The notes beneath the pieces are model-generated. The model was given only the letters and a program-made list of their open reading frames with translations. It was not told where the DNA came from and did not search any database. This document shows, one piece after another, positions 13,629 to 23,410 of a DNA stretch of 64,000 nucleotides (its first letter is position 1; every line of letters begins with the position of its first letter). Source of the DNA: Mycobacterium sp. GA-2829 (lineage in GTDB: Bacteria > Actinomycetota > Actinomycetes > Mycobacteriales > Mycobacteriaceae); the NCBI RefSeq assembly GCF_001499965.1, contig NZ_LQIT01000010.1:1-64000 (forward strand). The letters are read 5' to 3'. Made by a program: the position numbers and the translations under genes.

Positions 13629-13685
13629 CGAACGGGCCGCGCCTTCCCCTGACACGAACCGCCGCGGGCGGCGAAAGAGATGAAC

Positions 13686-16600
13686 ATGTCTGAAACACCG
13701 AACAATTCGCCCTCCGCTGAGAACCAGCCGATCGTCGCCCAAGGGGAGGACGGCCCGCTGAGGCCCGCTCAGGTCGACATGACCGTCGCCGAGATGCGGG
13801 AGTGGCTGCGCAACTGGATCGCCAACGCGACCGGGCAGAGCGCCGATGCGATCGACGAGTCGACCGCGATGGTGGAGCTCGGTCTGTCGTCGCGCGACGC
13901 GGTCGCGATGGCCAGCGACATCGAGGACCTCACCGGTGTCACGCTGACCGCGACGGTCGCGTTCCGCCACCCGACCATCGAATCGCTGGCGACGGTGATC
14001 ATCGAAGGTGAGCCCGAGCGTGAAGACGACGGGGCTGACGATCAGGATTGGACCCGCTCCCGCGACGTCGAGGACATCGCGGTGGTCGGTATCGCGACCC
14101 GGTTCCCCGGGGAGATGAACAGCGCCGACGAGATGTGGCAGGCGCTGCTCGAGGGCCGCGACGCGATCACCGATCTGCCCGAGGGCCGCTGGGAGGAGTT
14201 CCTGGGCGACCCGCGGATCGCCGAACGCGTCGCCAAGGCCGCCACCCGCGGCGGGTACCTGTCCGACATCAAGGGTTTCGACGCCGAGTTCTTCGCGCTG
14301 TCGAAGATGGAAGCCGACAACATCGATCCGCAGCAGCGGATGGCGCTGGAGCTGACGTGGGAGGCGCTCGAGCACGCCCGCATCCCGGCGTCGAGTCTGC
14401 GCGGGGAGCGCGTCGGCGTCTACATCGGTGCGTCGAACAACGACTACAGCTTCATGTCCGTCGCCGATCCGTCGGTGGCGCACCCGTACGCGATCACCGG
14501 CACCACCAGCTCGATCATCGCCAACCGGGTGTCCTACTTCTACGACTTCCGCGGCCCGTCGATGGCGATCGACACCGCGTGTTCGAGTTCGCTGGTCGCC
14601 GCCCACCAGGGCGTCGCCGCGCTGCGCGCCGGTGAGGCCGACGTCGCGGTCGTCGGCGGTGTCAACGCGCTGATCACCCCGCTGGTCACCATCGGTTTCG
14701 ACGAGGTCGGCGGCGTGCTCGCCCCTGACGGCCGGATCAAGTCGTTCTCCCAGGACGCCAACGGCTACGCCCGCTCCGAGGGCGGCGGCATGCTGGTGCT
14801 CAAGCGGTTGAGCGACGCCCGCCGCGACGGCGACGACATCATCGCGGTGATCGCCGGTAGCGCGGTCAACCACGACGGCCGGTCCAACGGCATGCTGGCG
14901 CCGAACCCGGACGCCCAGGCCGAAGTGCTGCGCAAGGCGTACAAGGACGCAGGCATCAATCCGCGCGACGTCGACTACGTCGAGGCGCACGGCACCGGCA
15001 CCATCCTCGGCGATCCGATCGAGGCCGACGCGCTCGGCCGCGTCGTCGGTCGCAGCAGGCCCGCCGACAAGCCGGCCCTGCTCGGCGCGGTGAAATCCAA
15101 CGTGGGACACCTGGAGTCGGCGGCCGGTGCGGCCAGCCTGGCCAAGGTGGCGCTGTCGCTGCGCAACGACAAGCTGCCGCCGTCGATCAACTACACCGGG
15201 CCCAACCCGTACATCGACTTCAACGCGGTGCGGTTGAAGGTCAACGACACCGTTTCGGACTGGCCGCGCTACAGCGGCCACGCGATCGCCGGTGTCTCCG
15301 GCTTCGGCTTCGGCGGCGCCAACGCGCACATCGTGATGCGCGAGGTGCTGCCCGGCGACCTCGTCGAACCGGAGACCGAGCAGGTCGTCGAGGTGACCGC
15401 CGAACCGAACAAACCCGCCGTGTACGTGGGCGGGGTGCGGATGGACGAGTACGGCGAGTTCATCGACTCTGAAGAGGACGACGCTCTCGACCGGCCCGCG
15501 GCCGCCACCGAACCCGAGTACGAACTGCCCGGCATGACCGACGAGGCCAAGCGGCTGCTCGAGGCCGCGCGGCAGGAGCTCGAATCGAAGGAACAGCCCA
15601 CTCCGCTTGTGCCGCTTGCCGTTTCGGCGTTCCTGACCTCGCGTAAACGGGCCGCCGCGGCCGAGCTGGCCGACTGGATGGACAGCGAGGAGGGGCGCGC
15701 GTCGTCGCTCGAGTCGATCGGGCGGACGCTGTCGCGCCGCAACCACGGACGCTCGCGCGCGGTGGTGCTGGCCCGCGACCACGACGAGGCGATCAAGGGG
15801 CTGCGCGCCCTGGCCGAGGGTAAGCAGAGCCCGAACGTGTTCAGCGCCGACGGCCCCGTCACCAACGGACCCGTCTGGGTGCTCGCCGGCTTCGGCGCCC
15901 AGCACCGCAAGATGGGCAAGAGCCTCTACCTGCGCAACGAGGTCTTCGCCGAGTGGATCAACAAGGTCGACTCCTACATCCAGGATGAGCGCGGACACTC
16001 GATCCTCGAACTGATCCTCGACGACGCCATCGACTACAGCGACGAGACCACCGAACTGCCGATCGAGAAGGTGCAGCTGGTCATCTTCGCGATCCAGATC
16101 GCGCTCGGCGAACTGCTCCGCCACCACGGCGCCAAGCCGGGTGCGGTGATCGGGCAGTCCCTCGGCGAGGCCGCCGCGGCGTACTTCGCCGGCGGGTTGT
16201 CCCTGGAGGACGCCACCCGCACCATCTGCTCGCGCAGCCACCTCATGGGTGAGGGCGAGGCGATGCTGTTCGGCGAGTACATCCGGCTGATGGCACTGGT
16301 GGAGTACTCCGCCGACGAGATCAAGACGGTGTTCTCGGACTACCCGGACCTCGAGGTGTGCGTGTACGCCGCCCCGACGCAGACCGTGATCGGCGGTCCG
16401 CCCGAGCAGGTGGACGCGATCATCGCCCGGGCTGAGGCGGAGGGCAAGTTCGCCCGCAAGTTCCAGACCAAGGGCGCCAGCCACACCTCGCAGATGGATC
16501 CGCTGCTCGGTGAGCTGGCTGCCGAACTGGTCGGCATCGAACCGCATCCGCTGCAGGTCGGCTACTACTCGACCGTGCACGAGGGCAAGTTCCTGCGGGC

Positions 16601-19193
16601 GGGCAGCGACCCGATCCACGATGTCGACTACTGGAAGAAGGGGCTGCGCCACAGCGTCTACTTCACCCACGGCATCCGCAACGCCGTCGACAACGGGCAC
16701 ACCACGTTCCTCGAGCTCGCCCCGAATCCGGTGGCGCTCATGCAGGTCGGGCTGACCACGATGGCCGCGGGTCTGCACGACGGTCAGCTGATCGCCACGC
16801 TGGCCCGTAAGCAGGACGAGGTCGACTCGATGACCACGGCGATGGCGCAGCTGTTCGTCCACGGCCACGACCTCGACATGCGCACGCTGTTCCCGCGGCG
16901 CTCGCGCGGGCTGGCCGGTGCGCTGGACTACGCCAATGTCCCGCCGACCCGGTTCCGGCGCAAGCCGCACTGGCTCGACGTGCGGTTCAGCGGTGACAAC
17001 GCCGGCGTCATGCCGGGCAGCCACGTCGCCACCCCGGACGGCCGCCACGTGTGGGAGTTCAGCCCGCGCGGGGCGGTGGACGACAAGGCGTTGGCCGCGC
17101 TGGTGAAATCGGCTGCCTCGCAGGTGTTCTCGGACGCCACAGTGGCCGCCGCCGAGCAGCGTGCGGTGCCCGGCGAGGGCGCGCGCCTGGTCACCACGCT
17201 GACCCGTCACCCGGGTGGGGCGTCGGTGCAGGTGCACGCGCGGATCGACGAGTCCTTCACGCTGGTGTACGACGCGATCGTCACCCGTGGCGGTGCCGCG
17301 GTCGCTCTGCCCGCCGCGGTGGCCACCGGAACCGTTGCCGCGCAACCGGCGTCGCTGGCCCCGGCCGAACCCGAGCCCGACGACGCGGCCATCCTGTCCG
17401 ACAACCTCACCGCCGGTGCGAATCTCGGTGCGGGCCTGGGCAAATGGTCACCGGACTCCGGTGAGACGGTGCGCGACCGGCTGGGCCTGATCGTCGGCGG
17501 TGCCATGGGGTACGAACCCGAGGACCTGCCGTGGGAGGTGCCGCTGATCGAGCTCGGCCTGGATTCGCTGATGGCGGTGCGGATCAAGAACCGCGTCGAA
17601 TACGACTTCGATCTGCCGCCGATCCAGCTGACCGCGGTGCGCGACGCCAACCTCTACGCCGTCGAGCAGCTCATCGTCTACGCGATCGAGCACCGCGACG
17701 AGGTCGACCAGTTGGCCGAATCGCAGAAGGGCAAGACCGCCGAGGAGATCGCGGCCGAACAGGCCGAGCTGATGGGTGGCGCGTCCACGGTCGCCGAACT
17801 CGAGGAGAAGCTGGCCGAGGCCGGTCATCCTCTGGGGGAGAAGGCTTCCGAGCAGGCTGCCGAACAGGCGGCGGTGCTTTCGGGCGCCAACGAGACCACC
17901 GCGACCACCCCGGTGCCCGATCCGCAGGCCGAGCCGAGCACGCAGCAGGATTCGATCCCCGCTCCGCCGACCGACCCGTCGGGACCCGCCAACATCCCTG
18001 CGCCGCCGACCAATCCGGCGGGTCCGGAGCCCGCGAAATCCTCGGCGGCCAAGGCGGCCGCGCAGGTCCTGACGCAGGAGGCCGTCACCGAGGCGCTCGG
18101 CGCCGACGTGCCGCCCCGTGACGCGTCCGAGCGGGTGACGTTCGCGACGTGGGCGATCGTCACCGGTAAGTCGCCGGGCGGCATCTTCAACGAGCTGCCG
18201 AAGGTCGACGACGCCACCGCGGCGAAGATGGCCGAGCGGCTGTCCGAACGCGCCGAGGGCACCATCACCGCCGACGAGGTGAAGTCCGCCAAGACCATCG
18301 AGGAACTCGCCACCACGGTGCGCGACCACCTCGAGGCGGGCAAGGTCGACGGTTTCGTGCGGGTGCTGCGTGCTCCCGCAGAAGGTGGCAGCCAGATCCC
18401 GGTGTTCGTGTTCCATCCGGCCGGTGGGTCGACGGTGGTCTACGAACCGCTGCTCAACCGGCTGCCCGCCGACACCCCGATGTACGGCATCGAACGGGTC
18501 GAGGGTTCGGTCGAGGAACGCGCGGCCGAGTACGTGCCGAAGTTGCTGGAGATCAACGGCTGGACCGACGGCAAGACCGGGACACCGTTCATCCTGGCCG
18601 GCTGGTCACTGGGCGGGGTGCTGGCCTACGCGTGTGCGATCGGGCTCAAGCAGGCCGGTGCGGACGTGCGGTTCGTGGGCCTCATCGACGCCGTGCGCGC
18701 CGGTGAGGAGGTGCCACAGACCAAGGAGGAGACCCGCGCCCGCTGGGAGCGGTACGCCCGGTTCGCCGAGCGCACCTTCAACGTCGAGATCCCGGAGATC
18801 CCGTACGAGGAGCTGGAGAACCTCGACGACGAGGGTCAGGTGCGGTTCGTCATGGAGGCCGTCGCGGCCAGCGGCGTGCAGATCCCCGGCGGCATCATCG
18901 AGCACCAGCGCACGTCGTATCTGGACAACCGGATGATCGACACCGCCGAGATCAAGCCCTACGACGGGCACGTCACGCTCTACATGGCCGACCGCTACCA
19001 CGACGACGCGATCTACTTCGAACCGCGGTACGCCACCCGCCAGCCCGACGGCGGCTGGGGTGAGTTCGTCGCCGATCTCGAGGTCGTGCCCATCGGGGGT
19101 GAGCACATCCAGGCGATCGACGAGCCGTACATTGCCAAGGTGGGCGCCCACATGAGCGAGGCGATCAACCGGATCGAGAGCGAGGCCAAGTGA
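13686..19193 (+). CDS. pks13: Polyketide synthase Pks13 (mycolic acid condensase)
   Basis: Pks13 performs the Claisen condensation of the meromycoloyl chain with a carboxylated C24-26 acyl chain, giving the mycolic beta-ketoester. Its 1835 aa carry the full domain order. The N-terminal ACP phosphopantetheine site is in ELGLSSRD (Ser69). The ketosynthase has DTACSSSL (Cys299) with HGTGT and GHLESAAG motifs. The acyltransferase nucleophile is in GQSLGEA (Ser825), the second ACP site in ELGLDSLM (Ser1294), and the thioesterase nucleophile in GWSLGG (Ser1641). It exceeds the M. tuberculosis protein (1733 aa), partly through a Pro-rich linker with IPAPPT repeats at about 1420-1450. ATG 13686 has AAAGAG upstream. 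The stop overlaps accD4. Confidence 0.98.
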   Translation: MSETPNNSPSAENQPIVAQGEDGPLRPAQVDMTVAEMREWLRNWIANATGQSADAIDESTAMVELGLSSRDAVAMASDIEDLTGVTLTATVAFRHPTIESLATVIIEGEPEREDDGADDQDWTRSRDVEDIAVVGIATRFPGEMNSADEMWQALLEGRDAITDLPEGRWEEFLGDPRIAERVAKAATRGGYLSDIKGFDAEFFALSKMEADNIDPQQRMALELTWEALEHARIPASSLRGERVGVYIGASNNDYSFMSVADPSVAHPYAITGTTSSIIANRVSYFYDFRGPSMAIDTACSSSLVAAHQGVAALRAGEADVAVVGGVNALITPLVTIGFDEVGGVLAPDGRIKSFSQDANGYARSEGGGMLVLKRLSDARRDGDDIIAVIAGSAVNHDGRSNGMLAPNPDAQAEVLRKAYKDAGINPRDVDYVEAHGTGTILGDPIEADALGRVVGRSRPADKPALLGAVKSNVGHLESAAGAASLAKVALSLRNDKLPPSINYTGPNPYIDFNAVRLKVNDTVSDWPRYSGHAIAGVSGFGFGGANAHIVMREVLPGDLVEPETEQVVEVTAEPNKPAVYVGGVRMDEYGEFIDSEEDDALDRPAAATEPEYELPGMTDEAKRLLEAARQELESKEQPTPLVPLAVSAFLTSRKRAAAAELADWMDSEEGRASSLESIGRTLSRRNHGRSRAVVLARDHDEAIKGLRALAEGKQSPNVFSADGPVTNGPVWVLAGFGAQHRKMGKSLYLRNEVFAEWINKVDSYIQDERGHSILELILDDAIDYSDETTELPIEKVQLVIFAIQIALGELLRHHGAKPGAVIGQSLGEAAAAYFAGGLSLEDATRTICSRSHLMGEGEAMLFGEYIRLMALVEYSADEIKTVFSDYPDLEVCVYAAPTQTVIGGPPEQVDAIIARAEAEGKFARKFQTKGASHTSQMDPLLGELAAELVGIEPHPLQVGYYSTVHEGKFLRAGSDPIHDVDYWKKGLRHSVYFTHGIRNAVDNGHTTFLELAPNPVALMQVGLTTMAAGLHDGQLIATLARKQDEVDSMTTAMAQLFVHGHDLDMRTLFPRRSRGLAGALDYANVPPTRFRRKPHWLDVRFSGDNAGVMPGSHVATPDGRHVWEFSPRGAVDDKALAALVKSAASQVFSDATVAAAEQRAVPGEGARLVTTLTRHPGGASVQVHARIDESFTLVYDAIVTRGGAAVALPAAVATGTVAAQPASLAPAEPEPDDAAILSDNLTAGANLGAGLGKWSPDSGETVRDRLGLIVGGAMGYEPEDLPWEVPLIELGLDSLMAVRIKNRVEYDFDLPPIQLTAVRDANLYAVEQLIVYAIEHRDEVDQLAESQKGKTAEEIAAEQAELMGGASTVAELEEKLAEAGHPLGEKASEQAAEQAAVLSGANETTATTPVPDPQAEPSTQQDSIPAPPTDPSGPANIPAPPTNPAGPEPAKSSAAKAAAQVLTQEAVTEALGADVPPRDASERVTFATWAIVTGKSPGGIFNELPKVDDATAAKMAERLSERAEGTITADEVKSAKTIEELATTVRDHLEAGKVDGFVRVLRAPAEGGSQIPVFVFHPAGGSTVVYEPLLNRLPADTPMYGIERVEGSVEERAAEYVPKLLEINGWTDGKTGTPFILAGWSLGGVLAYACAIGLKQAGADVRFVGLIDAVRAGEEVPQTKEETRARWERYARFAERTFNVEIPEIPYEELENLDDEGQVRFVMEAVAASGVQIPGGIIEHQRTSYLDNRMIDTAEIKPYDGHVTLYMADRYHDDAIYFEPRYATRQPDGGWGEFVADLEVVPIGGEHIQAIDEPYIAKVGAHMSEAINRIESEAK

Positions 19194-20764
19194 GCACGGA
19201 AGCACCAGCCCCGACACAGCAGCAGACGACCGCCGAGAAGCTCGCCGAACTGCGCGAGAAGCTCGAGCTGGCCAAGGACCCGGGCGACGAGAAGGCCAAG
19301 GCGCGGCGCGACCGCAAGGGCCTGCCCAGCGCCAGGGACCGCATTTACGCGTTGCTCGACCCGGGCAGCTTCCTCGAGATCGGTGCGCTGGCGAAGACGC
19401 CGGGCGACCCGAACGCGCTGTTCGGTGACGGCGTGGTGACCGGCCACGGCACCATCAACGGCAGGCCGGTCGGTGTGTTCAGCCACGACCAGACGGTGTT
19501 CCAGGGGTCGGTCGGCGAGATGTTCGGCCGCAAGGTGGCTCGCCTGATGGAGTGGGTGGCCATGGTCGGCTGCCCGATCATCGGCATCAACGATTCCGCG
19601 GGCGCCCGGATCCAGGACGCGGTGACGTCGCTGGCCTGGTATGCCGAACTCGGTCGCCGCCACGAGCTGCTGCGCGGCCTGGTGCCGGAGATCTCGATCA
19701 TCCTCGGCAAGTGCGCGGGCGGCGCGGTGTATTCGCCGATCCAGACCGATCTGGTGGTCGCGGTCCGCGATCAGGGCTACATGTTCGTCACCGGCCCCGA
19801 CGTCATCAAGGACGTCACCGGGGAGGACGTCAGTCTCGACGAACTCGGCGGCGCCGACGCCCAGGCCCGCTACGGCAACATCCACCAGGTCGTCGAGGAC
19901 GAGAAGGCGGCGTTCCAGTACGTCCGCGACTACCTTGAGTTCTTGCCGCCCAACACCTTCGACGACGCTCCGGTGGTCAACCCCGGTCTGGAGCCGGAGA
20001 TCACCCCGCACGACCTCGAGCTCGACACGATCGTGCCGGACAGCGACAACATGGCCTACGACATGCACGAGATCCTGCTGCGGATCTTCGACGACGGGGA
20101 CGTGTTCGATGTCGCGGCCAACCAGGGCCAGGCCATCATCACTGCCTTCGCTCGGGTCGACGGCCGCTCGGTGGGCGTGGTCGCGAACCAGCCGATGCAC
20201 CTGTCGGGATCGATCGACAACGAGGCGTCCGACAAGGCCGCCCGGTTCATCCGGTTCTGCGACTCCTACAACCTGCCGCTGGTCTTCGTCGTCGACACCC
20301 CGGGCTTCATGCCGGGCGTCGAACAGGAGAAGGGCGGCATCATCAAGCGCGGCGGACGGTTCCTCAACGCCGTCGTCGAGGCGGACGTGCCGAAGGTGAC
20401 GATCACGATCCGCAAGTCCTACGGCGGGGCCTACGCGGTGATGGGCTCCAAGCAGCTCTCGGCGGATCTGAACTTCGCCTGGCCGACCGCACGGATCGCG
20501 GTGATCGGTGCGGAGGGTGCGGCGCAGCTGCTGGTGAAGCGGTTCCCGGATCCGACCGCGCCGGAGGTGCAGAAGATCCGCGCCGACTTCATCGAGGGCT
20601 ACAACCTGAACATGGCGACGCCGTGGATCGCGGCCGAGCGTGGGTTCATCGATGCGGTCATCGAACCGCACGAGACCCGGTTGCTCCTGCGCAAGTCGAT
20701 GCGCCTGCTGCGGGACAAGCAGATCCAGCGCGTGCAGCGCAAACACGGCCTCACCCCGATCTAA
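19190..20764 (+). CDS. accD4: Acyl-CoA carboxylase beta (carboxyltransferase) subunit AccD4
   Basis: AccD4, with an alpha subunit and AccD5/AccE5, carboxylates the C24-26 acyl-CoA that Pks13 uses as extender. The 524-aa product has the two-part carboxyltransferase fold. The N-half segments [12 protein letters not shown] and [15 protein letters not shown] form an oxyanion region. The C-half segments [13 protein letters not shown] and [16 protein letters not shown] form the other, and [18 protein letters not shown] follows. Length and sequence match the AccD family (522 aa in M. tuberculosis). GTG 19190 overlaps the pks13 stop, which is strong evidence of translational coupling in fadD32-pks13-accD4. 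Confidence 0.96.
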   Translation: MSTEAPAPTQQQTTAEKLAELREKLELAKDPGDEKAKARRDRKGLPSARDRIYALLDPGSFLEIGALAKTPGDPNALFGDGVVTGHGTINGRPVGVFSHDQTVFQGSVGEMFGRKVARLMEWVAMVGCPIIGINDSAGARIQDAVTSLAWYAELGRRHELLRGLVPEISIILGKCAGGAVYSPIQTDLVVAVRDQGYMFVTGPDVIKDVTGEDVSLDELGGADAQARYGNIHQVVEDEKAAFQYVRDYLEFLPPNTFDDAPVVNPGLEPEITPHDLELDTIVPDSDNMAYDMHEILLRIFDDGDVFDVAANQGQAIITAFARVDGRSVGVVANQPMHLSGSIDNEASDKAARFIRFCDSYNLPLVFVVDTPGFMPGVEQEKGGIIKRGGRFLNAVVEADVPKVTITIRKSYGGAYAVMGSKQLSADLNFAWPTARIAVIGAEGAAQLLVKRFPDPTAPEVQKIRADFIEGYNLNMATPWIAAERGFIDAVIEPHETRLLLRKSMRLLRDKQIQRVQRKHGLTPI

Positions 20765-20787
20765 CCCGGTCGGTACCGTCGGGTCGT

Positions 20788-21978
20788 ATGCCCGATGAGA
20801 TGACCGATGTCCCCGCCGACGTCGTCGAGACCCCGCGCCGCACCCGGACCCGGTGGCGTCGTACCGCGATCGTGTCGACGATCCTGCTGCTGCTCTTCGG
20901 CGTCCCGTGGTGGACGCTGCTGCTGGCGGGTACGGCATGGCCGACACCCGTCGTCGTCATGGGCACGGTGGTGTTCGCCGCCGCCTTCCTCGGCCTGCCT
21001 GCCATGCTGTTTCTCGGGCACGGCCGCAAGCGCCCCGACTGGATCGCCGCCACCGCGGACGCGCTGCTCGGCGGGGTGTGGGTGCTGTTCGTGTGGTCGG
21101 TGCTCGGCAACGTACTGCGCCTTGTCCTGTTGGCCGCCGGAGTGGACGATCCGGCGCGCGGCCGGTCGGTCGCCGTCGCGGTCCTCGCGGTGACTGCCGT
21201 ACTGCTGGCCTACGGGTACGCCGAGGCGATGCGGGTGCCGCGGATCAAGCGGGTGGACATCCGGATCGCCGGGCTCGGTCGGGGCCTCGAGGGCCTGCGG
21301 GTCGTGATGATCACCGACACGCACTACGGCGCGCTCGACCGCGCCCGTTGGTCGGCCGCGGTGGTGGAGAAGGTCAACGCGCTGGACGCCGACGTCGTCT
21401 GCCACGTCGGCGACATCGCCGACGGCACCGTCGACCAGCGGGAGAACCAGGCGTCCCCGCTCGCGCAGGTGACCGCCACGAAGGCCCGCGTCTACGTCAC
21501 CGGCAACCACGAGTATTTCAGCGAGGCGCAGGGCTGGCTGGACTACATGCAGCGCATCGGCTGGGACGCGCTGCACAACCGGCACATCGTCGTCGAGCGA
21601 GGCGGGAACCGGCTCGTCGTCGCCGGCGTGGACGACGCGACCGCCAAGGCCTCCGGCGTGCACGGGCACGGCACCGACCTCGACGCCGCGCTGGCAGGGG
21701 CCGACCGCACCCTGCCGGTGCTCCTGCTGGCCCACCAGCCCAAACAGGTCGCCCACGCCGTCCGCGCCGGGGTGGACCTGCAGATCTCCGGCCACACCCA
21801 CGGCGGACAGATCTGGCCGTTCCACTATCTGGTGCGGCTCGAGCAGCCGGTGGTGCGGGGGCTCAGCCGCTACGGCGAGAAGACCCAGCTGTACACCAGC
21901 CGCGGTACCGGCTTCTGGGGTCCGCCGTTCCGCGTCTTCGCGCCAAGCGAGATCACAGTGCTCACGCTGCGGGCGTGA
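20788..21978 (+). CDS. Membrane metallophosphoesterase (YkuE/YaeI-like)
   Basis: This 396-aa protein has four hydrophobic segments in its first 150 residues (roughly 26-48, 53-72, 92-112 and 122-142), followed by a calcineurin-type phosphoesterase domain. The metal-binding motifs are all present in order: ITDTHYG, HVGDIADG, VTGNHEYF, LLAHQPK and ISGHTHGGQIWPF. Similar membrane phosphoesterases act on UDP-diacylglucosamine or phospholipid-like substrates, but I cannot assign the substrate here. It starts 23 nt after accD4 on the same strand and might be read through from that operon. In M. tuberculosis other genes occupy this place. Confidence 0.85.
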   Translation: MPDEMTDVPADVVETPRRTRTRWRRTAIVSTILLLLFGVPWWTLLLAGTAWPTPVVVMGTVVFAAAFLGLPAMLFLGHGRKRPDWIAATADALLGGVWVLFVWSVLGNVLRLVLLAAGVDDPARGRSVAVAVLAVTAVLLAYGYAEAMRVPRIKRVDIRIAGLGRGLEGLRVVMITDTHYGALDRARWSAAVVEKVNALDADVVCHVGDIADGTVDQRENQASPLAQVTATKARVYVTGNHEYFSEAQGWLDYMQRIGWDALHNRHIVVERGGNRLVVAGVDDATAKASGVHGHGTDLDAALAGADRTLPVLLLAHQPKQVAHAVRAGVDLQISGHTHGGQIWPFHYLVRLEQPVVRGLSRYGEKTQLYTSRGTGFWGPPFRVFAPSEITVLTLRA

Positions 21979-22033
21979 CGGTCATCACCCCCGGATGTTC
22001 ACCAGCAAAGGCGCAGGCACATAGGATTCGCCC

Positions 22034-23335
22034 ATGCCGCTTGCGGAAGGCGAGGATGTCGCCGGATACACGATCCTGCGGTCCCTCGGACACGGCGGTA
22101 TGGGCGAGGTCTACCTGGCCCAGCACCCGCGGCTGCCGCGTCAGGACGCGCTCAAGGTGCTCACCGCCGCGGTGTCCGCCGACGACGAGTACCGCCAGCG
22201 CTTCCAGCGCGAGGCCGACATCGCGGCCACACTGTGGCATCCGCACATCGTGTCGGTGCACGACCGCGGCGACTTCGGCGGGCTGCTGTGGATCTCGATG
22301 GACTTCGTACAGGGCACCGACGCCGCACGGCTGCTCGCCGAGAAGTACCCGAACGGGATGCCGCCCGACGTGGTCGTCCGCATCATCACCGCGGTCGCCT
22401 CGGCGCTCGACCACGCCCACGAACGCGGGCTCTACCACCGCGACGTCAAACCCGCGAACATCCTCATCGCCAATCCCGGGAAACCCGATGAGCGGGCCAT
22501 GCTCGCCGACTTCGGCATCGCCCGCCACGACGGCGACGCCAGCGGGTTGACCGGGACGAACATGACCGTCGGCACCGTCGCCTACGCCGCACCCGAACAA
22601 TTGCGCGGCGACCGCATCGACGGCCGCGCCGACCAGTACGCGCTGGCCGCCACCGCCTACCAGTTGCTCACCGGCACACCGCCTTTCACGCACACCAACC
22701 CGGCCGTGGTGATCAGCGCGCACCTGACGTCGGAGCCGCCCGCGATCGGCGCGGTCCGGCCGGAGCTGTCGAGCCTGGGTCCGGTGTTCGGCCGCGCGCT
22801 GGCGAAGTCGCCGGACAAGCGGTTCGACCGGTGCATCGATTTCGCCCGCGCCCTCGAACACCGCATCGGAGCCGACGACGCCTCGATGGAGACGGTGTCC
22901 TCGGCCAAAGCCGTGCCACCCGCGGTGGGGCGCCACGCCAAACCGGTGACGCCGCGGCGGTGGCCGCGGCTGGCCGCTTTCGCCGCTGCGGGGGTGGCGG
23001 TCGTCGGCCTCGCGGTGGGCGGGGTGGTGTGGTTCGGGCACCGCGACCACACGTCCTCGGCCGATCCGGCGCTGCCGGTGGTCGTGGTGGGTGCGGACTG
23101 CGCGACGATGGGCGCCGCCGGGGTGACCCCGACCGGCAGCCCCGCCTACTGCGCTCGGCTCACCGACACCAACGAGACCATCTGGTCGAAATATCAGGGC
23201 GAGTTCGACAGCCCGTCGGTCCCGGCGGGGATGAACCCCGACGAGGCGAACGTGCGGGTCTGCATGGAACAGACCGACAAGTCCGAGGCCGACTGCGACG
23301 CCGACATCGACCGCCACAACGCCACGAACGGCTAA
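22034..23335 (+). CDS. Transmembrane Ser/Thr protein kinase (STPK) with short extracellular domain
   Basis: This is a eukaryotic-type receptor kinase of 433 aa. The kinase domain (about 12-275) has the Gly-rich loop GHGGMGEVY, Lys41, the catalytic loop [11 protein letters not shown] (Asp137), DFG (Asp159) and an activation loop with [18 protein letters not shown]. One membrane helix (about 313-335) follows a basic juxtamembrane stretch. The outside part (about 336-433) has four cysteines (in ADCATM, AYCARL, VRVCMEQ and ADCDAD), suggesting two disulfides. The domain layout resembles mycobacterial Pkn receptors, but I cannot match it to a named one. It converges on embB. Kinases of this type often phosphorylate envelope-biosynthesis regulators; any link to the adjacent emb operon is speculation. 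Confidence 0.9.
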   Translation: MPLAEGEDVAGYTILRSLGHGGMGEVYLAQHPRLPRQDALKVLTAAVSADDEYRQRFQREADIAATLWHPHIVSVHDRGDFGGLLWISMDFVQGTDAARLLAEKYPNGMPPDVVVRIITAVASALDHAHERGLYHRDVKPANILIANPGKPDERAMLADFGIARHDGDASGLTGTNMTVGTVAYAAPEQLRGDRIDGRADQYALAATAYQLLTGTPPFTHTNPAVVISAHLTSEPPAIGAVRPELSSLGPVFGRALAKSPDKRFDRCIDFARALEHRIGADDASMETVSSAKAVPPAVGRHAKPVTPRRWPRLAAFAAAGVAVVGLAVGGVVWFGHRDHTSSADPALPVVVVGADCATMGAAGVTPTGSPAYCARLTDTNETIWSKYQGEFDSPSVPAGMNPDEANVRVCMEQTDKSEADCDADIDRHNATNG

Positions 23336-23341
23336 GCCTCG

Positions 23342-23404
23342 CGCCGAGTTCTACACCAGGGTCGTTCCCGGCGTCAGACCACGACCCTCACGTAGAACTC
23401 GGCG
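23342..23404. terminator. Long palindromic element between kinase gene and embB
   Basis: Perfect 13-bp outer arms CGCCGAGTTCTAC (23342-23354) and GTAGAACTCGGCG (23392-23404) enclose perfect 8-bp inner arms (AGGGTCGT 23358-23365, ACGACCCT 23381-23388). A 15-nt loop and a symmetric 3-nt internal mismatch complete it. It fills the gap between two convergent stops (23335 and 23411), so a bidirectional terminator is likely, though there is no U-tract. It shares its CGCCGAG/CTCGGCG ends with the element at 61691-61753. Confidence 0.7.
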
Positions 23405-23410
23405 AAACCC

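Noticed and set aside
11253-17345. Very long open frame on the - strand (about 2000 codons) across fadD32 and pks13
   Set aside because: It is antisense to two unmistakable genes with intact catalytic motifs. Its translation is Arg/Gly/Val/Asp-rich without family resemblance, an effect of high GC at third positions. The same applies to the long antisense frames over glfT2, aftB, accD4, the emb genes and zwf.
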